Assembly (NCBI RefSeq): GCF_004761875.1
Contig: NZ_SJEY01000014.1
Location: 1-52,370 of the forward strand
Reading direction: 5' to 3'
Length of the DNA stretch: 52,370 nucleotides
Origin: Roseovarius aestuariivivens
GTDB lineage: Bacteria > Pseudomonadota > Alphaproteobacteria > Rhodobacterales > Rhodobacteraceae
The notes under the pieces were generated by a model. That model was given only the letters and a program-made list of their open reading frames with translations. It ran no database searches and was not told where the DNA came from. Numbering within the stretch: the first letter of the stretch is position 1; every line of letters begins with the position of its first letter. This document shows positions 43,040 to 52,370 of this stretch, piece after piece. The position numbers were made by a program, and so were the translations under genes.

Positions 43040-44152
43040 GTGAACACCGGACAGATCATATCGGGGGCGGGCCATGCCGGCCTGATCGCTTGGGCGGTGT
43101 TCGGGGGCACGTTCAACGCCGATCCCTTGCCGTTCGAGGTGACGGAGGTGACGGCGATTTCCGCCGAGGAATATGCCGCGCTGACCGCGCCGCAATCGCG
43201 CCCCGAGGCGGTAGCCAATATCGACACGCCCGAGGCGCCCGAGGCCGGGGATGCCCCGACGCTGAGCAGTGAGGCCGACAGCGCGCCGGCGCAGGCCGAG
43301 CCGGAGGCAACGCCACAGACCGAGCCCGACGCGGTGCCCGAGGCCGTGGCGCCGGTGCCCGAGCCCGAGATTGCCGAGACCCCGCCCGAGCCGCCCGCGC
43401 CGCAAGAGGACGTGGCGGTTCTGGCGCCCGAGATCTCGGCCCGCCCGCAGGCGCGCGAGGCGCCGCGCGTGGCGCCAGAACCGATGGCACCGCCCGAGCC
43501 GGACGTGCGCATCGACGAGGTCGAGCGGCAGGAGAGCGCGCCGGATCCGCAGGCCGAGACACGCCAGCCCGACGAGGAGGCCACCGCGCCCGAGGAAGCC
43601 ACGACCGAGATCGTGACCGAGGCCGAAAAGGCCGAGCAGGCGGCACCATCACGCTCCTTGCGCCCCAGATCCCGCCCTGCCGCGCCCGCGCCGTCCGAAG
43701 ACGCGCCGACGCAGACCGCACAGCCTGAGCAACCCGCAGCGCCCCAAACCGATGACAGCGCCGTCGCCGACGCGCTGGCCGAGGCGCTGGGACAGGCTGG
43801 GGCCACTGGTACAAGCGGCACGCCGCAGGGCCCGCCCTTGACGGCGGGCGAAAAGGACGGGCTGCGCGTGGCGGTGCAGCGGTGCTGGAATGTCGGCTCG
43901 CTCAGTTCGGATGCGCTGCGCACGACGGTGGTGGTCGCGGTCTCTTTGAACCGGGACGGCACGCTTTCGGGCGACGTGCGGCAGTTATCGGCCCAGGGCG
44001 GCAGCGGCGACGCGGCACGGCAGGCCTTCGAGGCGGCGCGGCGGGCGATTCTGCGCTGCGGCGCGGGGGGTTTTGACCTTCCGCCCGAGAAATACGACCA
44101 TTGGCGCGAGATCGAGATGAGTTTCAATCCCGAGAGCATGAGGATCAAATGA
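43040..44152 (+). CDS. tolA: TolA-like envelope-spanning protein
   Basis: A 370-aa protein with one N-terminal membrane span ([15 protein letters not shown]), a long periplasmic region rich in Pro, Glu and Ala (about 50-240) in place of the Lys/Ala helix of enterobacterial TolA, and a C-terminal globular domain containing one conserved-looking Cys pair (QRCWNVGSL and ILRCGAGGF). It links TolQR to TolB and Pal. GTG 43040 ([16 protein letters not shown]) is preferred over TTG 43007, which overlaps tolR. It overlaps tolB by 4 bases. Its central part is extremely GC-rich and repetitive. Confidence 0.85.
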   Translation: MNTGQIISGAGHAGLIAWAVFGGTFNADPLPFEVTEVTAISAEEYAALTAPQSRPEAVANIDTPEAPEAGDAPTLSSEADSAPAQAEPEATPQTEPDAVPEAVAPVPEPEIAETPPEPPAPQEDVAVLAPEISARPQAREAPRVAPEPMAPPEPDVRIDEVERQESAPDPQAETRQPDEEATAPEEATTEIVTEAEKAEQAAPSRSLRPRSRPAAPAPSEDAPTQTAQPEQPAAPQTDDSAVADALAEALGQAGATGTSGTPQGPPLTAGEKDGLRVAVQRCWNVGSLSSDALRTTVVVAVSLNRDGTLSGDVRQLSAQGGSGDAARQAFEAARRAILRCGAGGFDLPPEKYDHWREIEMSFNPESMRIK

Positions 44153-45477
44153 TACAACGCTTGGCATGGCTCTTGATGGTGGCGCTTTGCGCCGCGCTGC
44201 CCGCAACCGCGCAGGAGCGCGAAGGCCCCTTGCGGATCGAGATCACCGAAGGGGTGATCGAACCGCTGCCCTTCGCCATCCCCGATTTCGTGGGCGACGA
44301 TACGACGGCCGCCGACTGGGGCGCGCGCATTTCCAGGGTCGTCGCCTCGGACCTGACCGGCACGGGGCTCTTTCGGGAAATCCCGGCGAGCGCGCATATC
44401 GGGCGGATCACCAGTTTTTCGAGCCCGGTGCAATTCACCGACTGGACGCCGATCAACGCGCAGGCGCTAATCGTGGGGGCGGTCAGCGTGGACGACGCGG
44501 GCAAGCTGATCGTGCGGTTCCGGCTTTATGACGTCTTCGCGGGACAGGAGCTTGGCCAGGGCCTGCAGCTTGTCGGCACGACCGACGGCTGGCGGCGCAT
44601 CGCGCACAAGGTCGCCGACCAAGTCTATTCACGGCTGACGGGCGAGGCGCCCTATTTCGACAGCCGCGTGGCCTTCGTATCGGAAACCGGGCCGAAGGAC
44701 GCGCGGCAGAAGCGGCTGGCGATCATGGATTACGACGGCGCCAACGTGAGCTATCTCACCGACAATTCTTCCATCGTGCTCGCGCCGCGGTTTTCGCCCT
44801 CGGGCGACCGGGTGCTTTACACCAGCTACGAAAGCGGCTTTCCGCGGATCTATGTGCTGGACGTGGCCACCGCCGGGCGGCGCGTGCTGGAAAGCAACGA
44901 CGGCACGATGAGTTTCGCCCCACGCTTTGCGCCGGACGGGCGCACCATTGTCTATAGCCTTACCCAAGGGGGCAACACCGACCTTTACACCATGGATATC
45001 GGGACGGGGCAGGCGCAGCGGCTGACCACCGCGCCTTCGATCGAGACCGCGCCGAGCTATAGCCCCGATGGCAGCCGGATCGTCTTTGAATCCGACCGCT
45101 CGGGCACGCCGCAGCTTTATATCATGCCGGCGGGCGGCGGCGAGGCGCAGCGCATCAGTTTCGGGCAGGGGCGTTATGGCACGCCGGTCTGGTCGCCGCG
45201 CGGCGATCTGATCGCCTTCACCAAGCAGTCGAAAGGCCGGTTTCATATCGGCGTGATGCGCACAGACGGCAGCGAGGAACGGCTTCTGACGGCCTCGTTC
45301 CTGGACGAAGGACCGACCTGGGCGCCGAATGGCCGGGTGATCATGTTCACCCGCGAAACCCAAGGGGCCCAGGGCCGCGCAAGCCTTTATTCCGTGGACA
45401 TCACGGGGCGCAACCTCAAGCAGGTGCCGACCGATACGGGGGCGTCCGATCCGTCCTGGTCGCCGCTGCAGAAGTGA
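44149..45477 (+). CDS. tolB: Tol-Pal periplasmic beta-propeller TolB
   Basis: A 442-aa periplasmic protein. A signal peptide covers residues 1-21 ([18 protein letters not shown]). An N-terminal alpha/beta domain (about 25-165) is followed by a six-bladed propeller with WD40-like PD40 repeats ([60 protein letters not shown]). It binds Pal and TolA. ATG 44149 overlaps the tolA stop. Confidence 0.96.
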   Translation: MIQRLAWLLMVALCAALPATAQEREGPLRIEITEGVIEPLPFAIPDFVGDDTTAADWGARISRVVASDLTGTGLFREIPASAHIGRITSFSSPVQFTDWTPINAQALIVGAVSVDDAGKLIVRFRLYDVFAGQELGQGLQLVGTTDGWRRIAHKVADQVYSRLTGEAPYFDSRVAFVSETGPKDARQKRLAIMDYDGANVSYLTDNSSIVLAPRFSPSGDRVLYTSYESGFPRIYVLDVATAGRRVLESNDGTMSFAPRFAPDGRTIVYSLTQGGNTDLYTMDIGTGQAQRLTTAPSIETAPSYSPDGSRIVFESDRSGTPQLYIMPAGGGEAQRISFGQGRYGTPVWSPRGDLIAFTKQSKGRFHIGVMRTDGSEERLLTASFLDEGPTWAPNGRVIMFTRETQGAQGRASLYSVDITGRNLKQVPTDTGASDPSWSPLQK

Positions 45478-45553
45478 TATGCAAGAAATGCCGCGCTATG
45501 CTATCGGTAGGGCGCGGTGAGGACCATCAAAACCGAGTGGGGCAGAACCAACC

Positions 45554-46069
45554 ATGACCTATCTGAGCAAAACCTTCATTCTCGTGGCCGGACTCACGCT
45601 GAGCGCCTGTTCGCAGCCGGACCGTTTCGGCGACGGCAACACGACCGATCTCAATGCCGCCGGCGCGGGCGGCGTCGTGGCGGGCAGCGCCAGCGATCCG
45701 ACTTCGCCGCTTTATTTCCAGCAGGCGGTGGGCGACCGGGTGCTTTTCGCCGTCGACCAGTCGACCCTGTCGCCGACGGCGATGGCCACACTTGACGGGC
45801 AGGCCCGGTGGCTGATGACCAATGTGGAATATAACGGCATCATCGAGGGCCATGCCGACGAGCAGGGCACGCGCGAATACAACCTCGCGCTGGGCGCGCG
45901 GCGGGCGAACGCGGTCTCGGAATACCTGATCGGCAAGGGCGTCAGCCCGGCGCGCCTCAAGGTGATCAGCTATGGCAAGGAACGCCCGCTGGAGATCTGC
46001 AGCGAGGAAAGCTGCTATGCCAAGAACCGCCGGGCCGTGACGGTCATTTCGGCGGTGCCGACAAGCTAA
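45554..46069 (+). CDS. pal: Peptidoglycan-associated lipoprotein Pal
   Basis: A 171-aa outer-membrane lipoprotein. Its signal peptide ends in the lipobox LSAC (LVAGLTLSACSQPDRF), giving Cys19 as the lipidated residue. The OmpA-type domain reads IIEGHADEQGTREYNLALGA then RRANAVSEYLIGKGV and NRRAVTVI, with the Asp and Arg that bind peptidoglycan. It tethers the outer membrane to the wall and partners TolB. Confidence 0.96.
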   Translation: MTYLSKTFILVAGLTLSACSQPDRFGDGNTTDLNAAGAGGVVAGSASDPTSPLYFQQAVGDRVLFAVDQSTLSPTAMATLDGQARWLMTNVEYNGIIEGHADEQGTREYNLALGARRANAVSEYLIGKGVSPARLKVISYGKERPLEICSEESCYAKNRRAVTVISAVPTS

Positions 46070-46084
46070 GCTGAAGGGGCGGGA

Positions 46085-46945
46085 ATGATGCGCCGGGTTT
46101 TGACGATTTTGACGATGGTGATGATCGGGGTGCCGGCGCTGGCCCCCGCACAGGGCGGGTCCGAGACGCTGGCCGATATCCGGCAGGAGCTGTCGGTGCT
46201 CTATGTCGAGCTGCAAAAGCTCAAGCGCGAGCTTTCGACCACGGGCGGGGCGGGACAGCTCACGGTCGGCGGGTCGGTGCTCGACCGGGTGGCGGCCATC
46301 GAATCGGAACTGCAGCGGCTGACGGCCAAGACCGAGCAGCTTGAGTTCCGGATCGATCAGGTGGTGACCGACGGGACCAACCGCGTGGGCGATCTGGAGT
46401 TTCGCATTTGCGAGCTGGAGCCCGGCTGCGATATCACCAAGATCGAACCGGGCGACACGCTGGGCGGGGTTGCGCCCACGACCACGGGCACGACGGCGCC
46501 CGCCCCGGCGGATCTGCCCGGCACCGATACCGGGCTCGAAGGCACCGGCGGGGTCGAGCTTGCCGTGGGCGAGCAGGCGGATTTCGATGCCGCCATGGCC
46601 GCGTTCGAGGCCGGCGAGCACATCGCCGCCGCCGAGCAGTTCGAGCTTTTCCAGAGCAATTATCCCGGCAGCCCCCTGTCGGGCCGGGCCGGGCTTAAGC
46701 GGGGCGAGGCGCTGGAGGCCGCGGGCGAACAGACCCAGGCCGCGCGCGCCTATCTCGACACGTTCAGCGAAGCGCCGCAGGGCCCGCAGGCCGCCGAGGC
46801 GCTTTACCTGCTGGGCCGCGCGCTGGGCCGACTGGGCCAGACCAACGAGGCCTGCGTCACCCTGTCGGAGGTCGGCACGCGCTTTCCCGGCGCAGACGTG
46901 GTGGCCGAGGCACAGGGGGAACGACAACGGCTGAGCTGTCCGTGA
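46085..46945 (+). CDS. ybgF: Tol-Pal system protein YbgF/CpoB
   Basis: A 286-aa periplasmic protein: a signal peptide (about 1-22, ending PALAPAQ), a coiled coil at about 28-95 (IRQELSVLYVELQKLKRELS), a Pro/Thr linker, and a TPR domain at about 165-280 (FDAAMAAFEAGEHIAAAEQF; PQAAEALYLLGRALGRLGQT). CpoB coordinates outer-membrane constriction with wall synthesis in E. coli. Its stop overlaps the tilS GTG. Confidence 0.92.
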   Translation: MMRRVLTILTMVMIGVPALAPAQGGSETLADIRQELSVLYVELQKLKRELSTTGGAGQLTVGGSVLDRVAAIESELQRLTAKTEQLEFRIDQVVTDGTNRVGDLEFRICELEPGCDITKIEPGDTLGGVAPTTTGTTAPAPADLPGTDTGLEGTGGVELAVGEQADFDAAMAAFEAGEHIAAAEQFELFQSNYPGSPLSGRAGLKRGEALEAAGEQTQAARAYLDTFSEAPQGPQAAEALYLLGRALGRLGQTNEACVTLSEVGTRFPGADVVAEAQGERQRLSCP

Positions 46946-48195
46946 CGGAGCGCTCGGCGCTTTTGTGTGAACGGGTCGCGGCGCATTTCGGGCCGCGGGG
47001 GCCTGACCGGCTCGGCATCGGCGTTTCTGGCGGCAGCGACTCTCTGGGTTTGCTCGTGCTTCTGGCGGACTGGTCGGATCATGGCGGACCGGAAGTGAGT
47101 GCGGTGACGGTCGATCACGGGCTGCGCCCCGAGGCCGCCGACGAGGCGCGGCACGTGGCGATGGTGTGCCGGGAGCTGAATATCTCGCATGACGTGGTCA
47201 TCTGGGACGGGTGGGACGGGCAGGGCAACCTGCCCGACAAGGCGCGGCGCGCGCGGTACGGCCTTATGGCCGAGTGGGCGCGGACGCACGAGATCGGGCA
47301 TGTCGCGGTGGCGCACACGCTCGACGATCAGGCGGAGACCTTCGTCATGCGCCTGGCGCGCGAGGCGGGCCTTGACGGGCTATCGGCGATGGCGCGGCAC
47401 TGGCGGCTGGACGAGGTGCAATTCTGCCGTCCTGCGCTGTCGCTGTCGCGCGACGATCTGCGCAGTGTGCTGCGCGCGCGGAAAATCGACTGGGTCGACG
47501 ACCCGAGCAACAGCGACACCGGGTTCGAGCGGGTGCGCGTGCGACAGGCGCTCGACACGCTTGAGGAGCTCGGGATCTCGGCGCGCACGCTGTCGAACGT
47601 GGCGCATCACATGGGCGAGGTGCGCGAGACGGTCTACTGGTACGCCTTCGTCGCCGCGCGGGATTGCGTGCGCTTTCAGAGCGGCGACGTGATCATCGAC
47701 CGGGCTACTTTCCGGACCCTTCCGCGCGACATCGCCCGTCGGCTTGTGCAGCAGGTGCTGCACTGGCTGAGCGGTGCCGAATACCCGCCCCGGGGCCGGT
47801 CGGTGGACCTGCTGCTCGAGGCGATCCGGGGTGGCACCAACATGACGCTGCACGGCTGCATGATGACGGTGGATGCAACGACGCTGCGCTTTTCGCGCGA
47901 GTTCATGGCGGTGGCGCAGGCCCGGTGCCGGCCCGAGGCGCCGTGGGACGGGCGCTGGCGTCTGCAGGGGCCGTGGGGCCAGGGCGTGGAGATCGCCGCG
48001 CTGGGCGAAGGGGGGCTGGAGAACTGTCCGGACTGGCGCGACAGCGGCCTTCCGGCGTCAAGCCTTGCGGCCGGTCCGGCGGTCTGGCGGGGCCAGCGGC
48101 TCATTGCCGCGCCGCTTGCGGGGTTGAGAAATGGCTGGCAGGCGACACTTATCAGAGACGAAGATCACTTCTTCGCCGCGTTTCTGGCGCATTGA
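46942..48195 (+). CDS. tilS: tRNA(Ile)-lysidine synthase TilS
   Basis: A 417-aa PP-loop enzyme with the ATP motif SGGSDS at residues 29-34 (IGVSGGSDSLGLLVL) and the family segments HTLDDQAETFVMRLAR and WVDDPSNSDTGFERVRVR. It converts C34 of tRNA-Ile(CAU) to lysidine so that it reads AUA, and is essential. GTG 46942 overlaps the ybgF stop (GTGA). It lies in the customary position between Tol-Pal and ftsH. Confidence 0.95.
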   Translation: MTERSALLCERVAAHFGPRGPDRLGIGVSGGSDSLGLLVLLADWSDHGGPEVSAVTVDHGLRPEAADEARHVAMVCRELNISHDVVIWDGWDGQGNLPDKARRARYGLMAEWARTHEIGHVAVAHTLDDQAETFVMRLAREAGLDGLSAMARHWRLDEVQFCRPALSLSRDDLRSVLRARKIDWVDDPSNSDTGFERVRVRQALDTLEELGISARTLSNVAHHMGEVRETVYWYAFVAARDCVRFQSGDVIIDRATFRTLPRDIARRLVQQVLHWLSGAEYPPRGRSVDLLLEAIRGGTNMTLHGCMMTVDATTLRFSREFMAVAQARCRPEAPWDGRWRLQGPWGQGVEIAALGEGGLENCPDWRDSGLPASSLAAGPAVWRGQRLIAAPLAGLRNGWQATLIRDEDHFFAAFLAH

Positions 48196-48274
48196 AGATA
48201 GATCTAGGATGTCTATTTAAGTGGTCACCGGCCTGTGCTAGGCCTGATCCGGTCATGACGTAAGGAGAAAGCCC

Positions 48275-50203
48275 TTGGGCAACGCGAGAAACATCGCCTT
48301 CTGGTTGGTTCTGTTCCTGTTGATACTGGCGCTCTTCAACCTGTTCAGCGGATCGGGCAACACTCTCCAGAGCAGGTCGATCCCGTATTCGGAATTCGTG
48401 CAGTCCGTCGAGGACGGCAACGTCGCCCAGGTCACGCTCGATGGTGAAAGCGTGCGCTTTCGCGGCAGCGACGGCAGCGATTACGTCACCGTCAAACCCG
48501 AGGATGCCGAGGTTACCAACCTCCTGATCGAAAACGGTATTCCTGTTTCGGCCGAGCCGCAGGAACAGTCCGGGTTCCAGACGTTCCTGATCTCGCTTCT
48601 GCCTTTCGTGCTGCTGATCGGCGTGTGGATCTATTTCATGAATCGCATGCAGGGCGGCGGCAAGGGCGGCGCCATGGGCTTTGGCAAGTCGAAGGCCAAG
48701 ATGCTGACCGAAAAGCATGGCCGCGTGACCTTTGACGACGTGGCGGGTATCGACGAGGCCAAGGAAGAGCTTGAGGAAATCGTCGAGTTTCTGCGCAACC
48801 CACAGAAATTCTCGCGGCTTGGCGGCAAGATTCCGAAAGGCGCGCTGCTAGTGGGCCCTCCGGGTACCGGTAAGACTCTGCTGGCGCGCGCCATCGCGGG
48901 CGAGGCGGGCGTGCCCTTCTTCACCATTTCCGGCTCGGACTTCGTGGAAATGTTCGTGGGCGTGGGTGCCTCTCGGGTGCGCGACATGTTCGAGCAGGCC
49001 AAGAAAAACGCGCCCTGCATCGTCTTCATCGACGAAATCGACGCCGTGGGCCGGCACCGCGGTGCGGGCTATGGCGGCGGCAATGACGAGCGCGAACAGA
49101 CCCTTAACCAGCTTCTGGTAGAGATGGACGGGTTCGAGGCCAACGAGGGCGTGATCATCGTCGCGGCCACCAACCGGAAAGACGTGCTTGATCCCGCGCT
49201 TCTGCGTCCCGGCCGTTTCGACCGCCAGGTGACGGTGCCCAATCCCGATATCAAGGGCCGCGAGAAAATCCTCGGCGTGCATGCCCGCAAGACGCCGCTG
49301 GGCCCCGACGTGGACCTGCGCATCATCGCGCGTGGCACGCCCGGGTTTTCGGGTGCTGACCTTGCCAACCTTGTTAATGAGGCGGCGCTGATGGCGGCCC
49401 GAGTGGGACGCCGCTTTGTCACCATGACGGATTTCGAACAGGCCAAAGACAAGGTCATGATGGGGGCCGAGCGCCGCTCGATGGTGCTGACGCCCGATCA
49501 GAAGGAAAAGACCGCCTATCACGAGGCCGGGCACGCCATCGTCGGTCTGTCGCTTCCGCAATGCGATCCGGTCTACAAGGCCACGATCATCCCGCGCGGC
49601 GGCGCGCTTGGCATGGTGGTCAGCCTGCCCGAGATAGACCGCCTCAACTGGCACAAGTCGGAATGCGAGGAAAAGCTCGCCATGACGATGGCCGGCAAGG
49701 CCGCCGAGATCATCAAGTACGGCCCCGATCAGGTTTCGAACGGGCCGGCGGGCGACATCCAGCAGGCCAGCGGCCTGGCGCGCGCCATGGTGCTGCGCTG
49801 GGGCATGTCCGACAAGGTCGGCAATGTCGATTACGAGCAGGCGCATGAGGGTTACATGGGCAACGCCGCCGGTGGCTTCTCGATCTCTGCGCATACCAAG
49901 GAGCTGATCGAGGACGAGGTGAAGCGCATGATCGACGAGGCCTATCAGCGCGCCTTCGATATCCTGACCGAGCGCAAGGACGACTGGGAGCGTCTGGCGC
50001 AGGGGCTTCTGGAATACGAGACGCTGACCGGCGAAGAGATCGAGCGGGTGATCCGTGGCGAGCCGCCCGAGGCCGGCGACGACAGCGGCAGCGCGGCGTC
50101 CAAAGACGACGAGACGCCGTCGGTCACCGCCATTCCGAAGACTAAGCCGAAACCCGCCTCCGGCGCGGGCGACGGCGGGATGGAGCCCGAACCCTCGACG
50201 TGA
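48275..50203 (+). CDS. ftsH: Membrane AAA+ zinc protease FtsH
   Basis: A 642-aa ATP-dependent protease. There are two membrane spans (about 5-24 and 104-123), an AAA module with Walker A GPPGTGKT (194-201), Walker [13 protein letters not shown] and the SRH region, and a zinc site HEAGH (416-420). It degrades misfolded membrane proteins and short-lived regulators. The start is TTG with AAGGAG 7 bases upstream (48262-48267); the annotated reading [15 protein letters not shown] fits homologues. Its stop overlaps the GTG of the methyltransferase gene. Confidence 0.97.
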   Translation: MGNARNIAFWLVLFLLILALFNLFSGSGNTLQSRSIPYSEFVQSVEDGNVAQVTLDGESVRFRGSDGSDYVTVKPEDAEVTNLLIENGIPVSAEPQEQSGFQTFLISLLPFVLLIGVWIYFMNRMQGGGKGGAMGFGKSKAKMLTEKHGRVTFDDVAGIDEAKEELEEIVEFLRNPQKFSRLGGKIPKGALLVGPPGTGKTLLARAIAGEAGVPFFTISGSDFVEMFVGVGASRVRDMFEQAKKNAPCIVFIDEIDAVGRHRGAGYGGGNDEREQTLNQLLVEMDGFEANEGVIIVAATNRKDVLDPALLRPGRFDRQVTVPNPDIKGREKILGVHARKTPLGPDVDLRIIARGTPGFSGADLANLVNEAALMAARVGRRFVTMTDFEQAKDKVMMGAERRSMVLTPDQKEKTAYHEAGHAIVGLSLPQCDPVYKATIIPRGGALGMVVSLPEIDRLNWHKSECEEKLAMTMAGKAAEIIKYGPDQVSNGPAGDIQQASGLARAMVLRWGMSDKVGNVDYEQAHEGYMGNAAGGFSISAHTKELIEDEVKRMIDEAYQRAFDILTERKDDWERLAQGLLEYETLTGEEIERVIRGEPPEAGDDSGSAASKDDETPSVTAIPKTKPKPASGAGDGGMEPEPST

Positions 50204-50985
50204 CGACGACCCAAAAGAGCAAGGATTGGAACCCGGGCGCTTACGCCCGGTTCCACGATTTGCGCCTGCGCCCCGGTCTCGACCTGCTTAACGCGATCAG
50301 CAGCATGGGCGCGGGCGCGGTTTACGATCTGGGCTGCGGCAACGGGGCTTTGGGCGAGGCGCTGCACGCGCGGGCCGGCCAGCGGCCCGTGATCGGTGTC
50401 GACGCAAGCCCCGCGATGCTGGCCAAGGCGCGCGCCGCCAAAGGGTATGACAGCGTCTGTCAAGCCGATATCGCCGAATGGCATCCCGCGAAAACGCCCG
50501 GACTTCTCTTCTCGAACGCGGCGCTGCACTGGGTTGGCGCGCATGAACAGCTCATGCCGCGGCTGGTGCGGTTTCTGGGAAAGGGCGCGACGCTGGCGGT
50601 GCAGCTGCCACATCAGAACAAGGCGCCCTCGCACCGGGTCTGGCTGAGCCTGAGCGAAGAGATGTTCCCGGGTCGGGTGGAAAAGATGGGCACGCCCGGG
50701 GTCATGGCCCCGGTGAAATACGAACAGCTTCTGTCCGGGCTGGGCCAGTTCCGCATGTGGGAAACCGAATATTATCAGCGCCTTGTGGCCGAACCGGGCA
50801 GTCACCCCGTGCGTCGTTTCACCGAAAGCACCTATGCCCGGCCGGTGCTGCAGGAACTTGACCCCGACGAACGCGCGGCGCTGATCAAGCGCTACGAGGA
50901 GGCGATGCATGCGGCCTATCCGGTGCGCGCCGATGGTTCGGTGCTCTTTCCCTTCCGGCGTCTCTTCTTCACGCTGACCGTCTGA
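50200..50985 (+). CDS. Tam-like trans-aconitate methyltransferase
   Basis: A 261-aa SAM methyltransferase resembling trans-aconitate 2-methyltransferase. It opens [20 protein letters not shown], then SAM motif [29 protein letters not shown] and the [20 protein letters not shown] segment characteristic of Tam. Tam methylates trans-aconitate, a by-product that inhibits the TCA cycle; the match in sequence pattern is good but activity is inferred. GTG 50200 overlaps the ftsH stop, an unusual pairing. Confidence 0.82.
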   Translation: MTTTQKSKDWNPGAYARFHDLRLRPGLDLLNAISSMGAGAVYDLGCGNGALGEALHARAGQRPVIGVDASPAMLAKARAAKGYDSVCQADIAEWHPAKTPGLLFSNAALHWVGAHEQLMPRLVRFLGKGATLAVQLPHQNKAPSHRVWLSLSEEMFPGRVEKMGTPGVMAPVKYEQLLSGLGQFRMWETEYYQRLVAEPGSHPVRRFTESTYARPVLQELDPDERAALIKRYEEAMHAAYPVRADGSVLFPFRRLFFTLTV

Positions 50986-51082
50986 TCGTTTTGCCGGCGG
51001 CACTGGCCGCCCGCACAATTCGTGGTTTGACGGGCAGGGCGCGCGCCGCGACAGTGGCGCTGACCGGCCACCGGAGGATTCC

Positions 51083-51685
51083 ATGCCCGCCCTGATCCCG
51101 ACCGCGTATCACGCCACCATCACCTGGCTCGGCCATGTTGCCGACCAGACGACCGATATCCGCTCTGCCCCGAGCGATGCGATCGACCTGACGTGGGAGG
51201 GCCTGCCAGGCGATGTTCATGGCGGGCGCACGCGCCCGTCCTGCAGCCGGGTGACCACGCAATACAAACGCGGCACTGAAATCGCCAATACGCGGCAGCT
51301 TTCCATCGTGTCGGCCGAAGAGCTGGCCCTGATCGCCGGAAAACTGGGGCTGGAGCGGATCGAACCGGAATGGCTCGGCGCCTCGATGGTGGTCGAAGGA
51401 CTTGACGATTTCAGCCACCTGACGCCCTCGTCGCGCCTACAAGCAGAGAACGGCACTTGCCTTGTGATCGATATGCTCAACCTGCCGTGCCAGTTTCCCG
51501 CCCGCGAGATCGAGAAGGATCACCCCGGTCAGGGCAAGGCATTCCGTGCTGCGGCCAAGGGCCGGCGCGGCGTTACCGCCTGGGTCGAACGGCCGGGCCG
51601 CCTTGCGGTTGGCGACCGGATGCGCCTGCATGTACCGGGCCAACGGGCGTGGGTCCACGCGGAAACCGCGCGCGGCGCGGGATAG
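51083..51685 (+). CDS. MOSC domain protein
   Basis: A 200-aa protein matching the MOSC (molybdenum cofactor sulfurase C-terminal) fold: WEGLPGDVHGGRTRPSC near the start, RQLSIVSAEELALIAGKLGL, EWLGASMVVEGLDDFSHLTP and the late RRGVTAWVERPGRLAVGDRM. A conserved Cys (CQFPAREI, about residue 137) is where MOSC proteins carry their sulfur-handling Cys. It may handle molybdenum cofactor or an N-hydroxylated substrate. GGAGGA precedes the ATG. Confidence 0.85.
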   Translation: MPALIPTAYHATITWLGHVADQTTDIRSAPSDAIDLTWEGLPGDVHGGRTRPSCSRVTTQYKRGTEIANTRQLSIVSAEELALIAGKLGLERIEPEWLGASMVVEGLDDFSHLTPSSRLQAENGTCLVIDMLNLPCQFPAREIEKDHPGQGKAFRAAAKGRRGVTAWVERPGRLAVGDRMRLHVPGQRAWVHAETARGAG

Positions 51686-51794
51686 GCCATGGGCCGCGCC
51701 GTTTCCCATATGAAACGGCGGCGCGACAGCTCGCCGCATCCCGCGCGCAGAATGTCGGAATCCCCGCCTGTCGCGCCCTCACGGCCTTGTAAGC

Positions 51795-51827
51795 GTTGCG
51801 CATCACGCAACCGGCCCGGTCAGGGCC
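51795..51827 (+). promoter_or_regulatory. Two adjacent hairpins in the fhs leader
   Basis: GTTGCG, five bases, CGCAAC (51795-51811), then GGCCC, five bases, GGGCC (51813-51827). Both have perfect stems. The second ends 15 bases before the ATG, just ahead of the AAGGA ribosome site at 51832-51836. They may form a translation-control element of the fhs mRNA. No T-run follows, so it is not a standard terminator. Confidence 0.4.
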
Positions 51828-51842
51828 AGCAAAGGACCAGTC

Positions 51843-52370
51843 ATGAGCTACAAGTCAGATATCGAGATAGCGCGGGAGGCGTCGAAGCGTCCGATTCAGG
51901 AGATCGGGGATCAGCTTGGCATTCCGGGGGAGCATCTGCTGCCTTACGGGCATGACAAGGCGAAGGTGAGCCAGGAGTTCATCAACGAGGTGCAGGGCCG
52001 CGACAACGGCAAGCTGATCCTTGTGACGGCGATCAACCCGACGCCGGCGGGCGAGGGCAAGACGACGACCACGGTGGGTCTGGGCGACGGGCTCAACCGG
52101 ATCGGCAAGAAGGCCATGATCTGCATCCGCGAGGCCTCTCTGGGCCCGAACTTCGGGATGAAGGGCGGGGCCGCGGGCGGCGGCTATGCGCAGGTGGTGC
52201 CGATGGAGGACATGAACCTGCATTTCACCGGGGATTTCCATGCGATCACCTCGGCGCACTCGCTTCTGAGCGCGATGATCGACAACCATGTCTACTGGGG
52301 CAACGACCTTGGCATCGACACCCGCCGCATCACCTGGCGGCGCGTGGTGGACATGAACGACCGCTCCCTG
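51843..52370 (+). CDS. fhs: Formate-tetrahydrofolate ligase, N-terminal part
   Basis: The 176 codons present run off the right edge; the full enzyme is about 555 aa. [20 protein letters not shown] is the usual start. The P-loop region [20 protein letters not shown] binds ATP/formyl phosphate, and [20 protein letters not shown] is diagnostic. The enzyme makes 10-formyl-tetrahydrofolate from formate, ATP and tetrahydrofolate and feeds one-carbon metabolism. AAGGA lies 6 bases before the ATG. Confidence 0.96.
   Translation, partial: MSYKSDIEIAREASKRPIQEIGDQLGIPGEHLLPYGHDKAKVSQEFINEVQGRDNGKLILVTAINPTPAGEGKTTTTVGLGDGLNRIGKKAMICIREASLGPNFGMKGGAAGGGYAQVVPMEDMNLHFTGDFHAITSAHSLLSAMIDNHVYWGNDLGIDTRRITWRRVVDMNDRSL

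Noticed and set aside
41800..44433. 877-aa minus-strand open frame over the tol genes
   Set aside because: It is a shadow of very GC-rich tolQ, tolR, tolA and tolB, low in complexity (Ser/Gly/Ala runs) and without any domain.
48848..49894. 348-aa minus-strand open frame
   Set aside because: Antisense to the AAA and protease domains of ftsH; shadow caused by codon bias.
51698..51719. Hairpin GCCGTTTC-N6-GAAACGGC as a terminator after the MOSC gene
   Set aside because: The stem is good, but no T-run follows on either strand, so it was not called a terminator.
1..52370. CRISPR array or rRNA operon
   Set aside because: No regularly spaced identical repeats with unique spacers and no rRNA-like sequence were found on reading through the window.

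Overview
The window looks like chromosome of a Rhodobacteraceae (Roseobacter-group) alphaproteobacterium. The evidence is the linked ruvC-ruvA-ruvB / ybgC-tolQRAB-pal-ybgF-tilS-ftsH block, a DUF1127 protein, phosphatidylcholine synthase, TIGR01620/YcjX partners, high GC with strong codon bias in the core, and many 4-base ATGA/GTGA gene overlaps. No species can be named from the sequence alone.

Region 1 (1 to about 11,950) is accessory DNA. It is visibly less GC-rich, with single genes in mixed orientation. It opens with the last 23 codons of a tyrosine recombinase. It then holds three unrelated-looking NTF2/SnoaL-fold proteins, a LysR regulator divergent from a methyltransferase-DUF2306-DUF6326 operon (the last gene frameshifted in a G8 tract), a dienelactone hydrolase and an atypical lysophospholipid acyltransferase. 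Degenerate repeats of about 80 bp lie in several of the spacers. An excisionase-like HTH gene, an HTH/zinc-ribbon gene and an intact tyrosine recombinase form an overlapping operon behind two perfect palindromes. Converging on the recombinase is the most interesting locus: a two-gene operon encoding a 259-aa helical protein that starts Met-Gly and a 611-aa QueC-like enzyme with an intact PP-loop, four zinc cysteines and a C-terminal OmpR-type winged helix. It resembles the QueC-like parts of the anti-phage systems Qat and type IV CBASS but lacks their other components. The island ends at the 3' end of tRNA-Arg(UCU) (11952-12028, minus strand).

Region 2 (12,084 to about 31,500) is core chromosome: truA; YcjX-GNAT-YcjF; a truncated haemoglobin divergent from a cyclic-nucleotide-domain/thioredoxin-reductase-like fusion; ileS and DUF3253; map and sfsA; a CinA-like, GNAT, AhpD-like and OmpA run; then fsa, DUF484, xerC and pcs on the minus strand, divergent from priA.

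Region 3 (31,500-36,000) holds a YeeE/YedE sulfur transporter divergent from an MFS permease, with an FNR-like site and two back-to-back perfect hairpins between them, then prmA, a small membrane protein and DUF1127.

Region 4 (36,100-50,200) is the ruvCAB and Tol-Pal block. It is interrupted by a 523-aa membrane protein with solenoid-like repeats, a conserved hypothetical and thpR. It continues through tilS and ftsH. The window closes with a Tam-like methyltransferase, a MOSC protein and the 5' part of fhs, preceded by two short hairpins. No CRISPR array, rRNA or intact insertion sequence was seen.
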